Positions 1 to 7,537 of a stretch of 48,063 nucleotides of DNA are shown here, in pieces. The notes beneath the pieces are model-generated. The model saw only the letters and a list, made by a program, of their open reading frames with translations. It was not told where the DNA came from and did no database searches. Location: contig DASXPS010000088.1 of the NCBI GenBank assembly GCA_036493475.1, positions 1 through 48,063 on the forward strand, written 5' to 3'. Source of the DNA: Sporichthyaceae bacterium. Its GTDB lineage: Bacteria > Actinomycetota > Actinomycetes > Sporichthyales > Sporichthyaceae. Positions within the stretch are counted from its first letter, which is position 1, and each line of letters starts with the position of its first letter. A program made the position numbers and the translations under genes.

Positions 1-603
1 CACCTCGGTCAACGCCGGGTCGCTGGAACCGCCGCTGAACCGGCGCTGCAGGGTGTGTTCGGTCTGCCCGTGGCGCAGCAACCGGAACGTGGTGATGGTG
101 CCCAGGTCGCGGGCCCAGCCGATGATCTTCGGGGCGGCGTCGGTGCGGACCGTCACCTCGTCACCGGAGGGCGGGACGAGCACCTCGGCGGACTCACCGT
201 CCAGGGCAAGGTTCGCCAGCCGATCGGCGTGCCCGTTCTGCGCACGCGGGATCCAGGTCCAGCTGACCCGGTCGGAGGTCGGGATCAGCGCACGCGCACG
301 CGTGGCCAGCGGCTTGAGGTTGGCGTGCTTGACCGCCCAGCGCCCGGCCATCTGTTCGATGACCAGTTTGGAGTCCATCCGCACCTCGACCCGGGCCGCC
401 GGGTCCAGTTCGAACGCGGCCTCCAGTGCCGCGATCAGGCCGGAGTACTCCGCGACGTTGTTGGTCGTCTCGCCCAGCGTCGCGGCGCGTTCCACCAACA
501 CCTCACCGGTGTCCGCGTCGCGCACCACGGCGCCGTAGGACGCCGGGCCCGGATTGCCGCGGGCGGCCCCATCGGCCTCCACGACCAACCGTCGACCGGT
601 CAT
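1..603 (-). CDS. rnhC: Bifunctional RNase HI / histidine-phosphatase-family protein (5' part only)
   Basis: Removes RNA from RNA-DNA hybrids through an N-terminal RNase H fold. A C-terminal histidine-phosphatase domain follows, known in mycobacterial relatives (Rv2228c type) as acid or alpha-ribazole phosphatase. The window holds 201 codons and the gene runs off the left edge. Visible RNase H residues are Asp11 in VVEADGAARGNPGPASYG, Glu52 in TTNNVAEYSG and Asp77 in RMDSKL, with NGHADRLANLAL supplying the last acidic residue. The phosphatase domain begins with LLRHGQTEH, the RHG signature, just before the cut. ATG at 603 lies 7 bases after the stop of the zinc-ribbon gene upstream, so the two are probably cotranslated. 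The neighbours match the mycobacterial order Rv2228c-Rv2230c. The domain assignment is firm; the phosphatase substrate is inferred. Confidence 0.93.
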   Translation of the reverse strand, partial: MTGRRLVVEADGAARGNPGPASYGAVVRDADTGEVLVERAATLGETTNNVAEYSGLIAALEAAFELDPAARVEVRMDSKLVIEQMAGRWAVKHANLKPLATRARALIPTSDRVSWTWIPRAQNGHADRLANLALDGESAEVLVPPSGDEVTVRTDAAPKIIGWARDLGTITTFRLLRHGQTEHTLQRRFSGGSSDPALTEV

Positions 604-610
604 CAATCGA

Positions 611-1357
611 TCACAGACCCGAATCGGCCACGCGGACCAGGATTCGTCGACACTCCTCGCAGCGGATGACCAGATCTTCCGGGGCGGCCTTGATCACGCT
701 GAGGTCGGTGGTGGACAACTGCATGCGACAGCCCTCGCAGCTGCCCCGGCGCAGCGCGGCCGCGCCCACCCCGCCGGTGGTTGCGGCGCGGATCTTGTCG
801 TACAACGCCACGAACTCACCGGACAGGCCCCCGGCCAGCGTGGCACGCTCCCCACCCAACGTGGCGGACTCGGACTCGATCTCGGCCAACGCCGCATCGC
901 GGGCGGCCCGGACGGTCACCAGGTCCGCGGCGATGGTGTCGCGCTCGGCGGCGAGCTCCGCCGCCCGGGTCTGGGCGGCCTCCCGGCGTTCCATGATCTC
1001 CAGCACGGTGTCCTCGAGTTCGGCCTGTCGCCGGGCGAGGCTGACGATCTCGTGGGACAGGCTCTCCAGCTCCTTGGCCGAACTCACCTGACCGGCATCC
1101 AGCCGCTGCTGGTCGCGCACCGCCCGGCTGCGCACCGCCTCAACGTCGGCTTCGGCCTTGAGCTGTTCCCGGCCGACGTCGGAATCCTCGGTCTGGGCGG
1201 CCACCAGCAGGTCCGCCACCTGGGCCTGACGCCGCGTCAGCACCGCCAACGTCGCGGTCTCCGGCAGCGTGTCCCGACGATGGGCCAGCCGGTCCAGCCG
1301 GAAGTCGAGATCCGCCAGGTCGAGCAACCGCCATTGGTCGGAGAGCGCGACGTTCAG
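611..1357 (-). CDS. C4-type zinc-ribbon coiled-coil protein (Rv2229c family), probable CTG start
   Basis: About 248 residues. The long helical, Glu/Arg/Ala-rich middle is predicted to form a coiled coil. The C-terminal zinc ribbon has CEGC and CEEC pairs within the last 50 residues. This is the zf-RING_7 / Rv2229c family, whose role is not well defined; nucleic-acid or protein binding is usually suggested. The only canonical start in frame is TTG at 1327, but it lacks a good ribosome site. The frame is open back to the TGA of the Nif3-like gene (1367-1369), and a CTG at 1357 follows the purine-rich GAGGAGGAGCC. From that CTG the protein begins LNVALSDQWRLLDL, which as I recall aligns residue for residue with mycobacterial MKAEVAQQRSLLEL. 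I therefore take 1357, with 1327 as the fallback. The gap to the Nif3 stop is 9 bases. Confidence 0.9.
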   Translation of the reverse strand: MNVALSDQWRLLDLADLDFRLDRLAHRRDTLPETATLAVLTRRQAQVADLLVAAQTEDSDVGREQLKAEADVEAVRSRAVRDQQRLDAGQVSSAKELESLSHEIVSLARRQAELEDTVLEIMERREAAQTRAAELAAERDTIAADLVTVRAARDAALAEIESESATLGGERATLAGGLSGEFVALYDKIRAATTGGVGAAALRRGSCEGCRMQLSTTDLSVIKAAPEDLVIRCEECRRILVRVADSGL

Positions 1358-1366
1358 GGCTCCTCC

Positions 1367-2524
1367 TCACGCACCGTGCGAGGTCCACGGGTCGGTCGAC
1401 AATGTGGAGATGTGGGTCTCCACCGTAGTCGCGCCGGCCGGGTCGCGTTGCGCCAACCCGGCGCACAGCGCCCGCGCCGCGTCGTTCAGCCACGGCCATT
1501 CCCCGGCCCAGTGCGCGACGTCCACCAGCGCCGGGCCGCCGGCCTCCAGGGCCTCCGAGGCCGGGTGATGACGCAGGTCGGAGGTCAGATAGACGTCCAC
1601 CCCGGCCGCGGCCACCGCCCCGAACAGGGAATCCCCGGCCCCACCGCAGACCGCTACCCGGCGCACCGGTCGGTCCGGGTCGCCCGCCACCCGTACCCCG
1701 GTGGCGGTGCGCGGCAGCCCGCGCACCGCGCGCTCGATGAATGCCGACAGCGGCTCGGCAGCGGGCAACTCGCAGATCCGTCCGATCCCGCAGGCCGACG
1801 GCTCCGGGGCAAGCTCGGTGACATCGAAGGCCGGCTCCTCGTAGGGGTGCGCGGCGCGCAGCGCCGCCACCACGGCCGCCCGACTCCCCCGCGGTGCCAC
1901 CATCTCCAGGCGGGTCTCGTCGACCGTCTCGACGGCCCCGACCTGCCCGATCGTGGGAGAGGCGCCGGCCAGCGGACGGAACGTGCCGGTGCCCTCGACG
2001 GTGAACGCGCAGCGGTCGTAGTCCCCGATCGCGCCGGCGCCGGCCGCGGCCAGGGCATCCAGCACCGACTGCGCCTGCGGGTGCGGCACGAACGTGACGA
2101 TCTTGTCCAGCGCGGCACCCGGCTCCGGTTCGATCGGTTTCCCGGCCGGCAGACCGAGCGCCGCGGCCAGCGCGTCGGAAACGCCGGGCCGGGCCACGTC
2201 GGCGTTGGTGTGCGCGACCAACAGCGCGCACCCGGCGGTCAGCAGGCGGTGCACGACGCGGCCCTTGGCCGTGGTCGCCGGCACCCCGTGCACCGGGCGC
2301 AGGAACAACGGGTGATGGGTGACCAGCAGGTCCGCGCCGAAGGCACGCGCCTCCTCGGCCACCGCGGTCACCGGGTCGACGGCGAACAGCACCCGGCGTA
2401 CGGGTTGGTCGGGATCCCCGCAGACCAGGCCCACCGCGTCCCAGGACGCGGCCGTGCGCGGGTCGTAAAGCTGGTCCAGGACGGCGAGGACATCGCGCAA
2501 CCGCGGCGGTTCGGCGTCGGACAC
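1367..2524 (-). CDS. Nif3-like dinuclear metal centre protein (YqfO type)
   Basis: A cytoplasmic NIF3/DUF34 protein of 385 residues. The family forms hexameric toroids with two metals per subunit, and its biochemical role is still debated (metal chaperone or GTP cyclohydrolase I type 2 annotations). Metal ligands lie in LLVTHHPLFL near the N terminus, in HTNADVARPGVSDALA, and in the C-terminal LVDVAHWAGEWPWL. The length, compared with about 250 residues for E. coli YbgI, reflects a PII-like insert containing HPYEEPAFDV, as in Bacillus YqfO. It starts at GTG 2524 with no strong ribosome site, so the exact start is less certain than the family. It heads the run Nif3, zinc ribbon, RNase H, an order conserved in mycobacteria. 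Confidence 0.92.
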   Translation of the reverse strand: MSDAEPPRLRDVLAVLDQLYDPRTAASWDAVGLVCGDPDQPVRRVLFAVDPVTAVAEEARAFGADLLVTHHPLFLRPVHGVPATTAKGRVVHRLLTAGCALLVAHTNADVARPGVSDALAAALGLPAGKPIEPEPGAALDKIVTFVPHPQAQSVLDALAAAGAGAIGDYDRCAFTVEGTGTFRPLAGASPTIGQVGAVETVDETRLEMVAPRGSRAAVVAALRAAHPYEEPAFDVTELAPEPSACGIGRICELPAAEPLSAFIERAVRGLPRTATGVRVAGDPDRPVRRVAVCGGAGDSLFGAVAAAGVDVYLTSDLRHHPASEALEAGGPALVDVAHWAGEWPWLNDAARALCAGLAQRDPAGATTVETHISTLSTDPWTSHGA

Positions 2525-2572
2525 GCCGGTGAGATTACAGGCTGACGAGCGGGGCCCCGGGCCCCGCGAGGA

Positions 2573-2866
2573 TCACTTGGCGGTGTGCTGCGGCGCGGTG
2601 GCGCAGGTCTGCGCGCCGGGCGGGCAGGACGCAGCGGTACCGGTCAGCGCGGAGTCCAGCGGCAGCGTCTGGGCCAGCAGGAAGCCGCAGAGCAGCAGGA
2701 GCAGCACCATCCAGTTGACCAACGCGAGCATCACGTTCAGCGGGTCGACACGCATGGCGCGGGCCGGCGCCCCGAGCACGTCCCACTCGGCGGCCACCTG
2801 GCGCGGGATCCACAGCCGCGCCGGGGCGTCGGAGCGCGCCGCCCGGTGCAGACCGAGAACGGCCAT
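2573..2866 (-). CDS. Small single-pass membrane protein, unrecognised
   Basis: 97 residues that I cannot place in a family. A basic/amphipathic N-terminal half (about residues 1-45) is followed by one strongly hydrophobic stretch, NVMLALVNWMVLLLLLCGFL (about 46-70). The tail of about 27 residues holds two cysteines (SCPPGAQTC) that could form a disulfide outside the cell. ATG 2866 is chosen because GGAAGGTGG stands just upstream, and because a longer frame upstream would run through the structured intergenic region and the next gene. It is divergent from another small membrane protein at 3110. Function unknown; codon use is typical of the window. Confidence 0.7.
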   Translation of the reverse strand: MAVLGLHRAARSDAPARLWIPRQVAAEWDVLGAPARAMRVDPLNVMLALVNWMVLLLLLCGFLLAQTLPLDSALTGTAASCPPGAQTCATAPQHTAK

Positions 2867-2899
2867 TCGCGTGCCCCACCTTCCCCCGAATGTGTCCCT

Positions 2900-2916
2900 G
2901 ATCCGACGCACGGATC
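2900..2916. other. Small inverted repeat in the 2867-3109 intergenic region
   Basis: GATCCG and CGGATC arms (6 bp, perfect) flank ACGCA, about 35 bases upstream of the minus-strand small membrane-protein gene. It could be an operator or RNA hairpin. It is listed because this 243-base divergent region holds two further hairpins. Confidence 0.4.
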
Positions 2917-3000
2917 GGGGCCGACGGTTCCGGGATACGCGCATCGAATTCCCGACGCGCCCGCAATCGGACGAAGGCCACCCGAACGTCCCAACCCGTC

Positions 3001-3016
3001 TCAGCCGTTCGGCTGA
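3001..3016 (+). other. Hairpin in leader of the 3110 gene
   Basis: TCAGCC GTTC GGCTGA forms a perfect 6-bp stem with a four-base loop. It lies 40 bases upstream of a second, terminator-like hairpin, and both may belong to the leader RNA of the small membrane-protein gene. Confidence 0.45.
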
Positions 3017-3055
3017 TGCAACTCGGACCGAACGACCGAATCCGCGCCGGCGCGT

Positions 3056-3093
3056 GCTGCGTCGAATCGGACATCGCTTCGACGCAGCTTTTT
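3056..3093 (+). terminator. Terminator-like hairpin directly before a gene start (possible attenuator)
   Basis: GCTGCGTCGAA (3056-3066) and TTCGACGCAGC (3078-3088) are perfect 11-bp arms around an 11-base loop, followed at once by five T residues (3089-3093). This is a textbook intrinsic terminator for plus-strand RNA. It ends only 16 bases before the GTG start at 3110, leaving just enough room for the AGAGAGGA ribosome site. It must either end a short upstream RNA or act as a conditional terminator for the downstream gene. Confidence 0.7.
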
Positions 3094-3109
3094 CAGAGAG
3101 GACTGGGCA

Positions 3110-3385
3110 GTGATCAGCAAGTTCCTGGATCCGCTGGGCGTCATCGCCGGGACGTGGAACTGGACCAGCGGTCATGGCGGCGGTGGCCTCGCGGCCCTGG
3201 TGCTGACTGCGTTCGTGCTGCTGCTGCACCTGCTCGTGCTCGGCGTCGTGTTCGCGCTGGTGTTCAACACCCGCGCCTCGATCGAGACCATCCGCGGCTT
3301 CCGTCAGGGCGCGCAGTCGTCCATCCCCGGCCAGCGCAGCACCACCGCCGAGGCGGGCTCGCACGAGTGGTGGACCGAGCTCTAA
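3110..3385 (+). CDS. Small membrane protein, unrecognised
   Basis: 91 residues with no family I can name. One or two closely spaced hydrophobic stretches cover about residues 27-53 (GLAALVLTAFVLLLHLLVLG onward), followed by a polar tail ending in EWWTEL. GTG 3110 is preceded by AGAGAGGA at a suitable distance. Third codon positions are strongly G/C, supporting coding. It is divergent from the other small membrane protein (2573-2866) and is preceded by the terminator-like hairpin at 3056-3093, so expression may be controlled by transcript termination. The converging tRNA-Val gene begins 23 bases after the stop. Confidence 0.75.
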   Translation: MISKFLDPLGVIAGTWNWTSGHGGGGLAALVLTAFVLLLHLLVLGVVFALVFNTRASIETIRGFRQGAQSSIPGQRSTTAEAGSHEWWTEL

Positions 3386-3408
3386 CCGTGCAGCGGGGTG
3401 CTTGAGAG

Positions 3409-3480
3409 TGGGCACAACAGGGATCGAACCTGTGACCACCGCGTTGTAAGCGCGGCGCTCTACCGCTGAGCTATGCGCCC
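3409..3480 (-). tRNA. tRNA-Val (UAC)
   Basis: 72 bases that fold as a full cloverleaf. The acceptor is GGGCGCA/TGTGCCC with discriminator A; the D stem is GCTC/GAGC. The anticodon stem is CCGCG/CGCGG with loop CTTACAA giving anticodon TAC, and the T stem-loop is ACAGG TTCGATC CCTGT. It reads GUA and GUG valine codons. The terminal CCA is not encoded and must be added enzymatically. The 5' end overlaps the last ten bases of ahpE (stop TAG at 3471-3473). TACTGT at 3493-3498, inside ahpE, could be a -10 for an independent tRNA promoter. Confidence 0.97.
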
Positions 3481-3959
3481 TCTGCGCCCGTCACAGTAGC
3501 GATTGCCTCGAGGTAAGCGGCGTGGTCGCGCGGGTGGGACAGGTCGCTGAGCACTTTCCAGCGCACGACGCCATCGCGGTCGATGAGGAACGAGGCCCTG
3601 GTGGCGACCCCGGCCTCGGGGTCGAAAATCCCGTAGGCCTGCGCGGTACCGCCGTGCGGCCAGAAGTCCGACAGCAACGGGAACTTCAGGCCCTCGGCGT
3701 CGGAGAACACGCGCAGCGTGTACGGCGAATCCACGGACACCGCGAGCACCTGCACCTGATCGTTCTGCAGCACGTCCAGGTCCGCCTGGATCAGGTTGAG
3801 CTCACCGGCGCACACGCCGGTGAAGGCCAGCGGGTAGAAGACCAGCAGCACCGCCCGGCCGTGGAAGTCCGACAACGAGACCACCACGTTGTGCTGATCG
3901 CGCAGCCCGAAATCCGGTGCCGACGCCCCCACCTCGACCGCATCCGCCCCGTGGTTCAT
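3471..3959 (-). CDS. ahpE: One-cysteine peroxiredoxin, AhpE type
   Basis: Reduces hydrogen peroxide, organic peroxides or peroxynitrite in the cytoplasm. 162 residues with a thioredoxin-like fold. The peroxidatic cysteine is Cys50 in YPLAFTGVCAGEL, the signature of mycobacterial AhpE. No other cysteine is present, so recycling must use an external thiol such as mycothiol/mycoredoxin (family knowledge). ATG 3959 follows TAATCT by 7 bases with no ribosome site, which fits leaderless translation. The stop TAG lies inside the following tRNA-Val gene, a 10-base overlap. The upstream neighbour is DUF3052, as in mycobacteria (Rv2238c-Rv2239c). Confidence 0.94.
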   Translation of the reverse strand: MNHGADAVEVGASAPDFGLRDQHNVVVSLSDFHGRAVLLVFYPLAFTGVCAGELNLIQADLDVLQNDQVQVLAVSVDSPYTLRVFSDAEGLKFPLLSDFWPHGGTAQAYGIFDPEAGVATRASFLIDRDGVVRWKVLSDLSHPRDHAAYLEAIATVTGAEGA

Positions 3960-3966
3960 GGCGGAC

Positions 3967-3972
3967 AGATTA
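3967..3972 (-). promoter_or_regulatory. -10 element of a leaderless ahpE promoter
   Basis: TAATCT on the minus strand, then GTCCGCC, then the ATG of ahpE. A start site 7 bases after the -10 would fall on or next to the A of ATG. No Shine-Dalgarno sequence is visible. Confidence 0.6.
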
Positions 3973-3984
3973 GCCGGCGTGCCG

Positions 3985-4416
3985 TCAGCGGGTCTTGCGG
4001 GCCGCCTTCGGGGCCACCAGACGGGTACCCGACCAGTCCCGGGCGGCCGAGATGCTGCTGGTCTGGGACAGCCCGGCGGTGGGCGCCGCCTCGCCGATGT
4101 CACTGGGCTCGACGTGTCCGTCGCGGCCGGCCTTGGGGGTCAGCACCCAGATCACGCCGCCGTCGGCCAGCGAGGTCAGGGCGTCCACCAGGGTGTCCAC
4201 CAGGTCCCCGTCGCCGTCCCGCCACCACAGCAGGACCGCGTCGGCGACGTCGTCGTAGTCCTCATCGACCAGTTCGCCGCCGATGGCGTCCTCGATCGCG
4301 GCGCGCAGGTCGTCGTCGACGTCGTCGTCGTAACCCAGCTCCTGGACAACCTGACCGGCGGTGAACCCGAGACGCCCGGGGGCCGCACCCCCCGCGCCCT
4401 CGGCGCTCGCGCTCAC
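3985..4416 (-). CDS. DUF3052 family protein
   Basis: 143 residues of a conserved actinobacterial family without assigned function. The very acidic middle ([10 protein letters not shown] and [20 protein letters not shown]) and the C-terminal half, including [20 protein letters not shown] and the basic tail, are typical. It is probably a soluble cytoplasmic protein. GTG 4416 is chosen for the excellent AGGAGGG seven bases upstream; a longer frame upstream has no support. It sits between ahpE and divergent aceE, as in mycobacteria (Rv2239c next to Rv2241). Confidence 0.92.
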   Translation of the reverse strand: MSASAEGAGGAAPGRLGFTAGQVVQELGYDDDVDDDLRAAIEDAIGGELVDEDYDDVADAVLLWWRDGDGDLVDTLVDALTSLADGGVIWVLTPKAGRDGHVEPSDIGEAAPTAGLSQTSSISAARDWSGTRLVAPKAARKTR

Positions 4417-4586
4417 GGAAGAACCCTCCTGAAAAGAACTCGCAGCCGACGCTGCTGCGCGGTAGTCCACCGCGCCTGACGCCCCGACGCAAGTACCGAG
4501 CCTCCGTGGCGCCGGTGCTGGGGATGACCGAGGACACACCCGTCTACCCGGGGGTAGGAGTGCATCGGAGGCCGGCAGGGACAACG

Positions 4587-7412
4587 ATGGGAGGCAAACC
4601 AAGCAAGTTCCGCCGCCCCGCTCGACCAGCGGAAGGCACCCGAACAGAACAGGACGCTGCGTTGACGACAGGACGCGAACGTTTCTCGGTCATCTCCGAC
4701 GGGCTGCCCAGCCAGTTGCCGGACGTCGATCCGGAGGAGACCAGGGAGTGGCTGCAGTCGCTGGATGCCATCGTCGACACCGGCGGCCGGGCCCGAGCCC
4801 GTTACCTCATGCTGCGCCTGCTGGAGCGCGCCCGGGAACGCCAGGTGGGCGTGCCGGGTCTGCGTAGCACGGATTACATCAACACCATCGGCACCGAGGC
4901 CGAGCCCTGGTTCCCCGGTGACGAGTTCGTCGAGCGGCGCATCCGGGCGTTCATCCGGTGGAACGCCGCGGTGATGGTCTCCCGGGGCAACCGCCCCGGC
5001 ATCGGTGTCGGTGGGCACATCGCCACCTACGCGTCCTCGGCCAGCCTCTACGAGGTCGGCTTCAACCACTTCTTCCGCGGCAAGACCGGCGGCGAGTCCG
5101 GCGACCAGGTGTTCATCCAGGGCCACGCCTCCCCCGGCATCTACGCCCGCGCGTTCCTCGAGGACCGACTCTCCGAGCAGCAGCTCGACGGCTTCCGCCA
5201 GGAGCTGACCAACCCCGGCGGCGGGCTGCCCTCCTACCCGCACCCGCGGTTGATGCCGGACTTCTGGGAGTTCCCCACCGTGTCCATGGGCCTGGGCCCG
5301 CTGCACGCGATCTACCAGGCCCGGTTCAACCGGTACCTGTTGAACCGTCAGATCAAGGACACCTCGCGCAGTCGGGTATGGGCCTTCCTCGGCGACGGTG
5401 AGATGGACGAGCCGGAATCGCTGGGCGCCATCGGCCTGGCCGCCCGCGAGGAGCTGGACAACCTCACCTTCGTCATCAACTGCAACCTGCAGCGCCTGGA
5501 CGGCCCGGTGCGCGGCAACGGCAAGATCATTCAGGAGCTGGAGAGTTACTTCCGCGGCGCCGGCTGGAACGTCATCAAGGTGATCTGGGGCCGGGACTGG
5601 GACCCGCTGTTGCACGCAGACGTGGACGGCGTGTTGGTCAACGCGATGAACACCACCCCGGACGGACAGTTCCAGACATTCACCACCGAGGACGGCAACT
5701 ACATCCGGGAGACGTTCTTCGGCACCGACCCGCGACTGCGCAAGATGGTTCAACAGCTGACCGACGATCAGCTCACCAAGCTGTCCCGCGGCGGGCACGA
5801 CTACCGCAAGGTCTACGCGGCGTTCAAGGCCGCCACCGAACATGTCGGACAACCCACGGTGATCCTCGCGCACACCATCAAGGGCTGGACGCTGAAAAGC
5901 TTCGAGGCACGCAACGCCACGCACCAGATGAAGAAGTTGACCAAGGCCGACCTCAAGGAGTTCCGCGACCGGCTGCACCTGGAGATCACCGACGCCGCGC
6001 TGGAGGCGGACCTGCCGCCGTATTACCACCCGGGGCAGAACTCCGACGAAGTCCAGTACCTGCAGGACCGCCGCCGCGCGCTCGGCGGTTACCTGCCCGC
6101 ACGGGTCGCCCACCCCAAGCCGATCAAGCTGCCCGGTGACGACATGTACGCCGAGTTGAAGGCCGGTTCCGGCAAGCAGTCGGTGGCCACCACGATGGCC
6201 TTCGTCCGGCTGTTCAAGGACCTGATCAAGGACCCGGAGATCGGCCACCGGTTCGTGCCGATCATCCCCGACGAGGCCCGCACCTTCGGCCTGGACGCGA
6301 TCTTCCCGACCGCGAAGATCTACTCCCCGCACGGCCAGACGTACGAGGCGGTGGACCGCAAGCTGCTGCTGTCCTACAAGGAATCCGAGCAGGGCCAGAT
6401 CCTGCACGAGGGCATCAGCGAGGCCGGCGCGGTCGGCTCCCTGGTGGCCGCCGGGACGGCGTACGCGACGCACGGCGAGCACATGATCCCGATGTACATC
6501 TTCTACTCGATGTTCGGTTTCCAGCGGACCGGCGACGCCCTGTGGGCCTTCGCCGACCAGCTGGGTCGCGGGTTCATGCTCGGCGCCACCGCCGGTCGCA
6601 CCACGCTCAATGGCGAGGGCCTGCAGCACGAGGACGGCCACTCGCTGCTGCTCGCCTCCACCAACCCGGCCTGCGTGTCCTACGACCCGGCGTGGAGCTT
6701 CGAGATCGCGCACATCGTGCAGGACGGCCTGCGCCGGATGTACGGGGCGTCGGAGGAGCACCCGCACGGCGAGAACGTCTTCTACTACCTGACCGTCTAC
6801 AACGAGCCCTACCCGCAGCCGGCCGAGCCGGCGAACGTCGATGTAAACGGCCTCCTACGCGGGCTGTACCACTACGCGGCCGCCCCGGCGGTGGCCGAGA
6901 GCGCCCCGCGGGCGCAGATCCTCGCTTCCGGGCCGGCGATGATCTGGGCCCTGGACGCCCAGCACCTGCTCGCGCAGGAGTGGGGCGTGGCCGCCGACGT
7001 GTGGTCGGCGACGTCCTGGACGCAGCTGCGCCGGGACGCCGTGGAGTGCGACGAGCACAACCTGCTGCACCCCGACGAGCCGGTTCGGGTACCGCACGTG
7101 ACCCGAATGCTGCACGGTGCACCCGGCCCGGTGGTCGCGGTCAGCGACTGGATGAAGGCGGTGCCCGACCAGATCGCCCGGTGGGTGCCGGAGTTCTCCG
7201 TGCTGGGCACCGATGGTTTCGGTCGCTCGGACACCCGGGCCGCGCTGCGTCGGCACTTCAAGGTCGATGCCCAGTCGATCGTGGTGCAGACGTTGACCGA
7301 CCTGTCCCGCCGCGGCGAGGTCAAACCGGAGACCGTCCGCGAGGCGCTGGAGCGCTACCGCCTGGCCGACGTCACCGCCACCACCGCGCAGGAGGCCGGC
7401 GGCGCAACCTGA
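4587..7412 (+). CDS. aceE: Pyruvate dehydrogenase E1 component, homodimeric type
   Basis: Thiamine-diphosphate enzyme that decarboxylates pyruvate and passes the acetyl group to the lipoyl domain of E2, feeding acetyl-CoA to the TCA cycle and lipid synthesis. About 941 residues, normal for the family. The TPP-binding motif runs from [20 protein letters not shown] to [17 protein letters not shown]. The conserved N-terminal [13 protein letters not shown] and RSTDYINTI, and the C-terminal [12 protein letters not shown], are present. The start is uncertain. ATG 4587 has a GGCAGGGA ribosome site, while TTG 4662 gives a protein beginning [20 protein letters not shown] that fits family N termini better; the basic residues between look non-conserved. 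E2 and E3 are not in the window. The gene is divergent from DUF3052. Confidence 0.96.
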   Translation: MGGKPSKFRRPARPAEGTRTEQDAALTTGRERFSVISDGLPSQLPDVDPEETREWLQSLDAIVDTGGRARARYLMLRLLERARERQVGVPGLRSTDYINTIGTEAEPWFPGDEFVERRIRAFIRWNAAVMVSRGNRPGIGVGGHIATYASSASLYEVGFNHFFRGKTGGESGDQVFIQGHASPGIYARAFLEDRLSEQQLDGFRQELTNPGGGLPSYPHPRLMPDFWEFPTVSMGLGPLHAIYQARFNRYLLNRQIKDTSRSRVWAFLGDGEMDEPESLGAIGLAAREELDNLTFVINCNLQRLDGPVRGNGKIIQELESYFRGAGWNVIKVIWGRDWDPLLHADVDGVLVNAMNTTPDGQFQTFTTEDGNYIRETFFGTDPRLRKMVQQLTDDQLTKLSRGGHDYRKVYAAFKAATEHVGQPTVILAHTIKGWTLKSFEARNATHQMKKLTKADLKEFRDRLHLEITDAALEADLPPYYHPGQNSDEVQYLQDRRRALGGYLPARVAHPKPIKLPGDDMYAELKAGSGKQSVATTMAFVRLFKDLIKDPEIGHRFVPIIPDEARTFGLDAIFPTAKIYSPHGQTYEAVDRKLLLSYKESEQGQILHEGISEAGAVGSLVAAGTAYATHGEHMIPMYIFYSMFGFQRTGDALWAFADQLGRGFMLGATAGRTTLNGEGLQHEDGHSLLLASTNPACVSYDPAWSFEIAHIVQDGLRRMYGASEEHPHGENVFYYLTVYNEPYPQPAEPANVDVNGLLRGLYHYAAAPAVAESAPRAQILASGPAMIWALDAQHLLAQEWGVAADVWSATSWTQLRRDAVECDEHNLLHPDEPVRVPHVTRMLHGAPGPVVAVSDWMKAVPDQIARWVPEFSVLGTDGFGRSDTRAALRRHFKVDAQSIVVQTLTDLSRRGEVKPETVREALERYRLADVTATTAQEAGGAT

Positions 7413-7460
7413 CCCACCCCCCATCTGCGCTGGGCGGGCAGGCCAGGACACGCCACGGTT

Positions 7461-7487
7461 GTCACATCCGTCACATGGGTCACTCTG
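7461..7487. repeat. Three tandem 9-bp repeats upstream of the DUF1906 gene
   Basis: GTCACATCC, GTCACATGG and GTCACTCTG follow one another without gaps, 50-77 bases before the ATG at 7538. TAGTCT (7493-7498) just downstream could be a -10, so the repeats sit where an activator or repressor would bind. The regulator is unknown. Confidence 0.5.
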
Positions 7488-7537
7488 ACGCCTAGTCTGA
7501 TGCGCGCGACAAGAGCGCGATCGGAAGGCGTCACTTC

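Noticed and set aside
554-2545. Long plus-strand frame opposite the zinc-ribbon and Nif3 genes
   Set aside because: Low-complexity Arg/Gly/His-rich translation with no domain; the opposite strand has recognised families. A usual effect of high GC.
4413-6767. Long minus-strand frame opposite aceE
   Set aside because: Shadow of AceE, rich in Val/Gly/Arg/His without motif; aceE is unambiguous.
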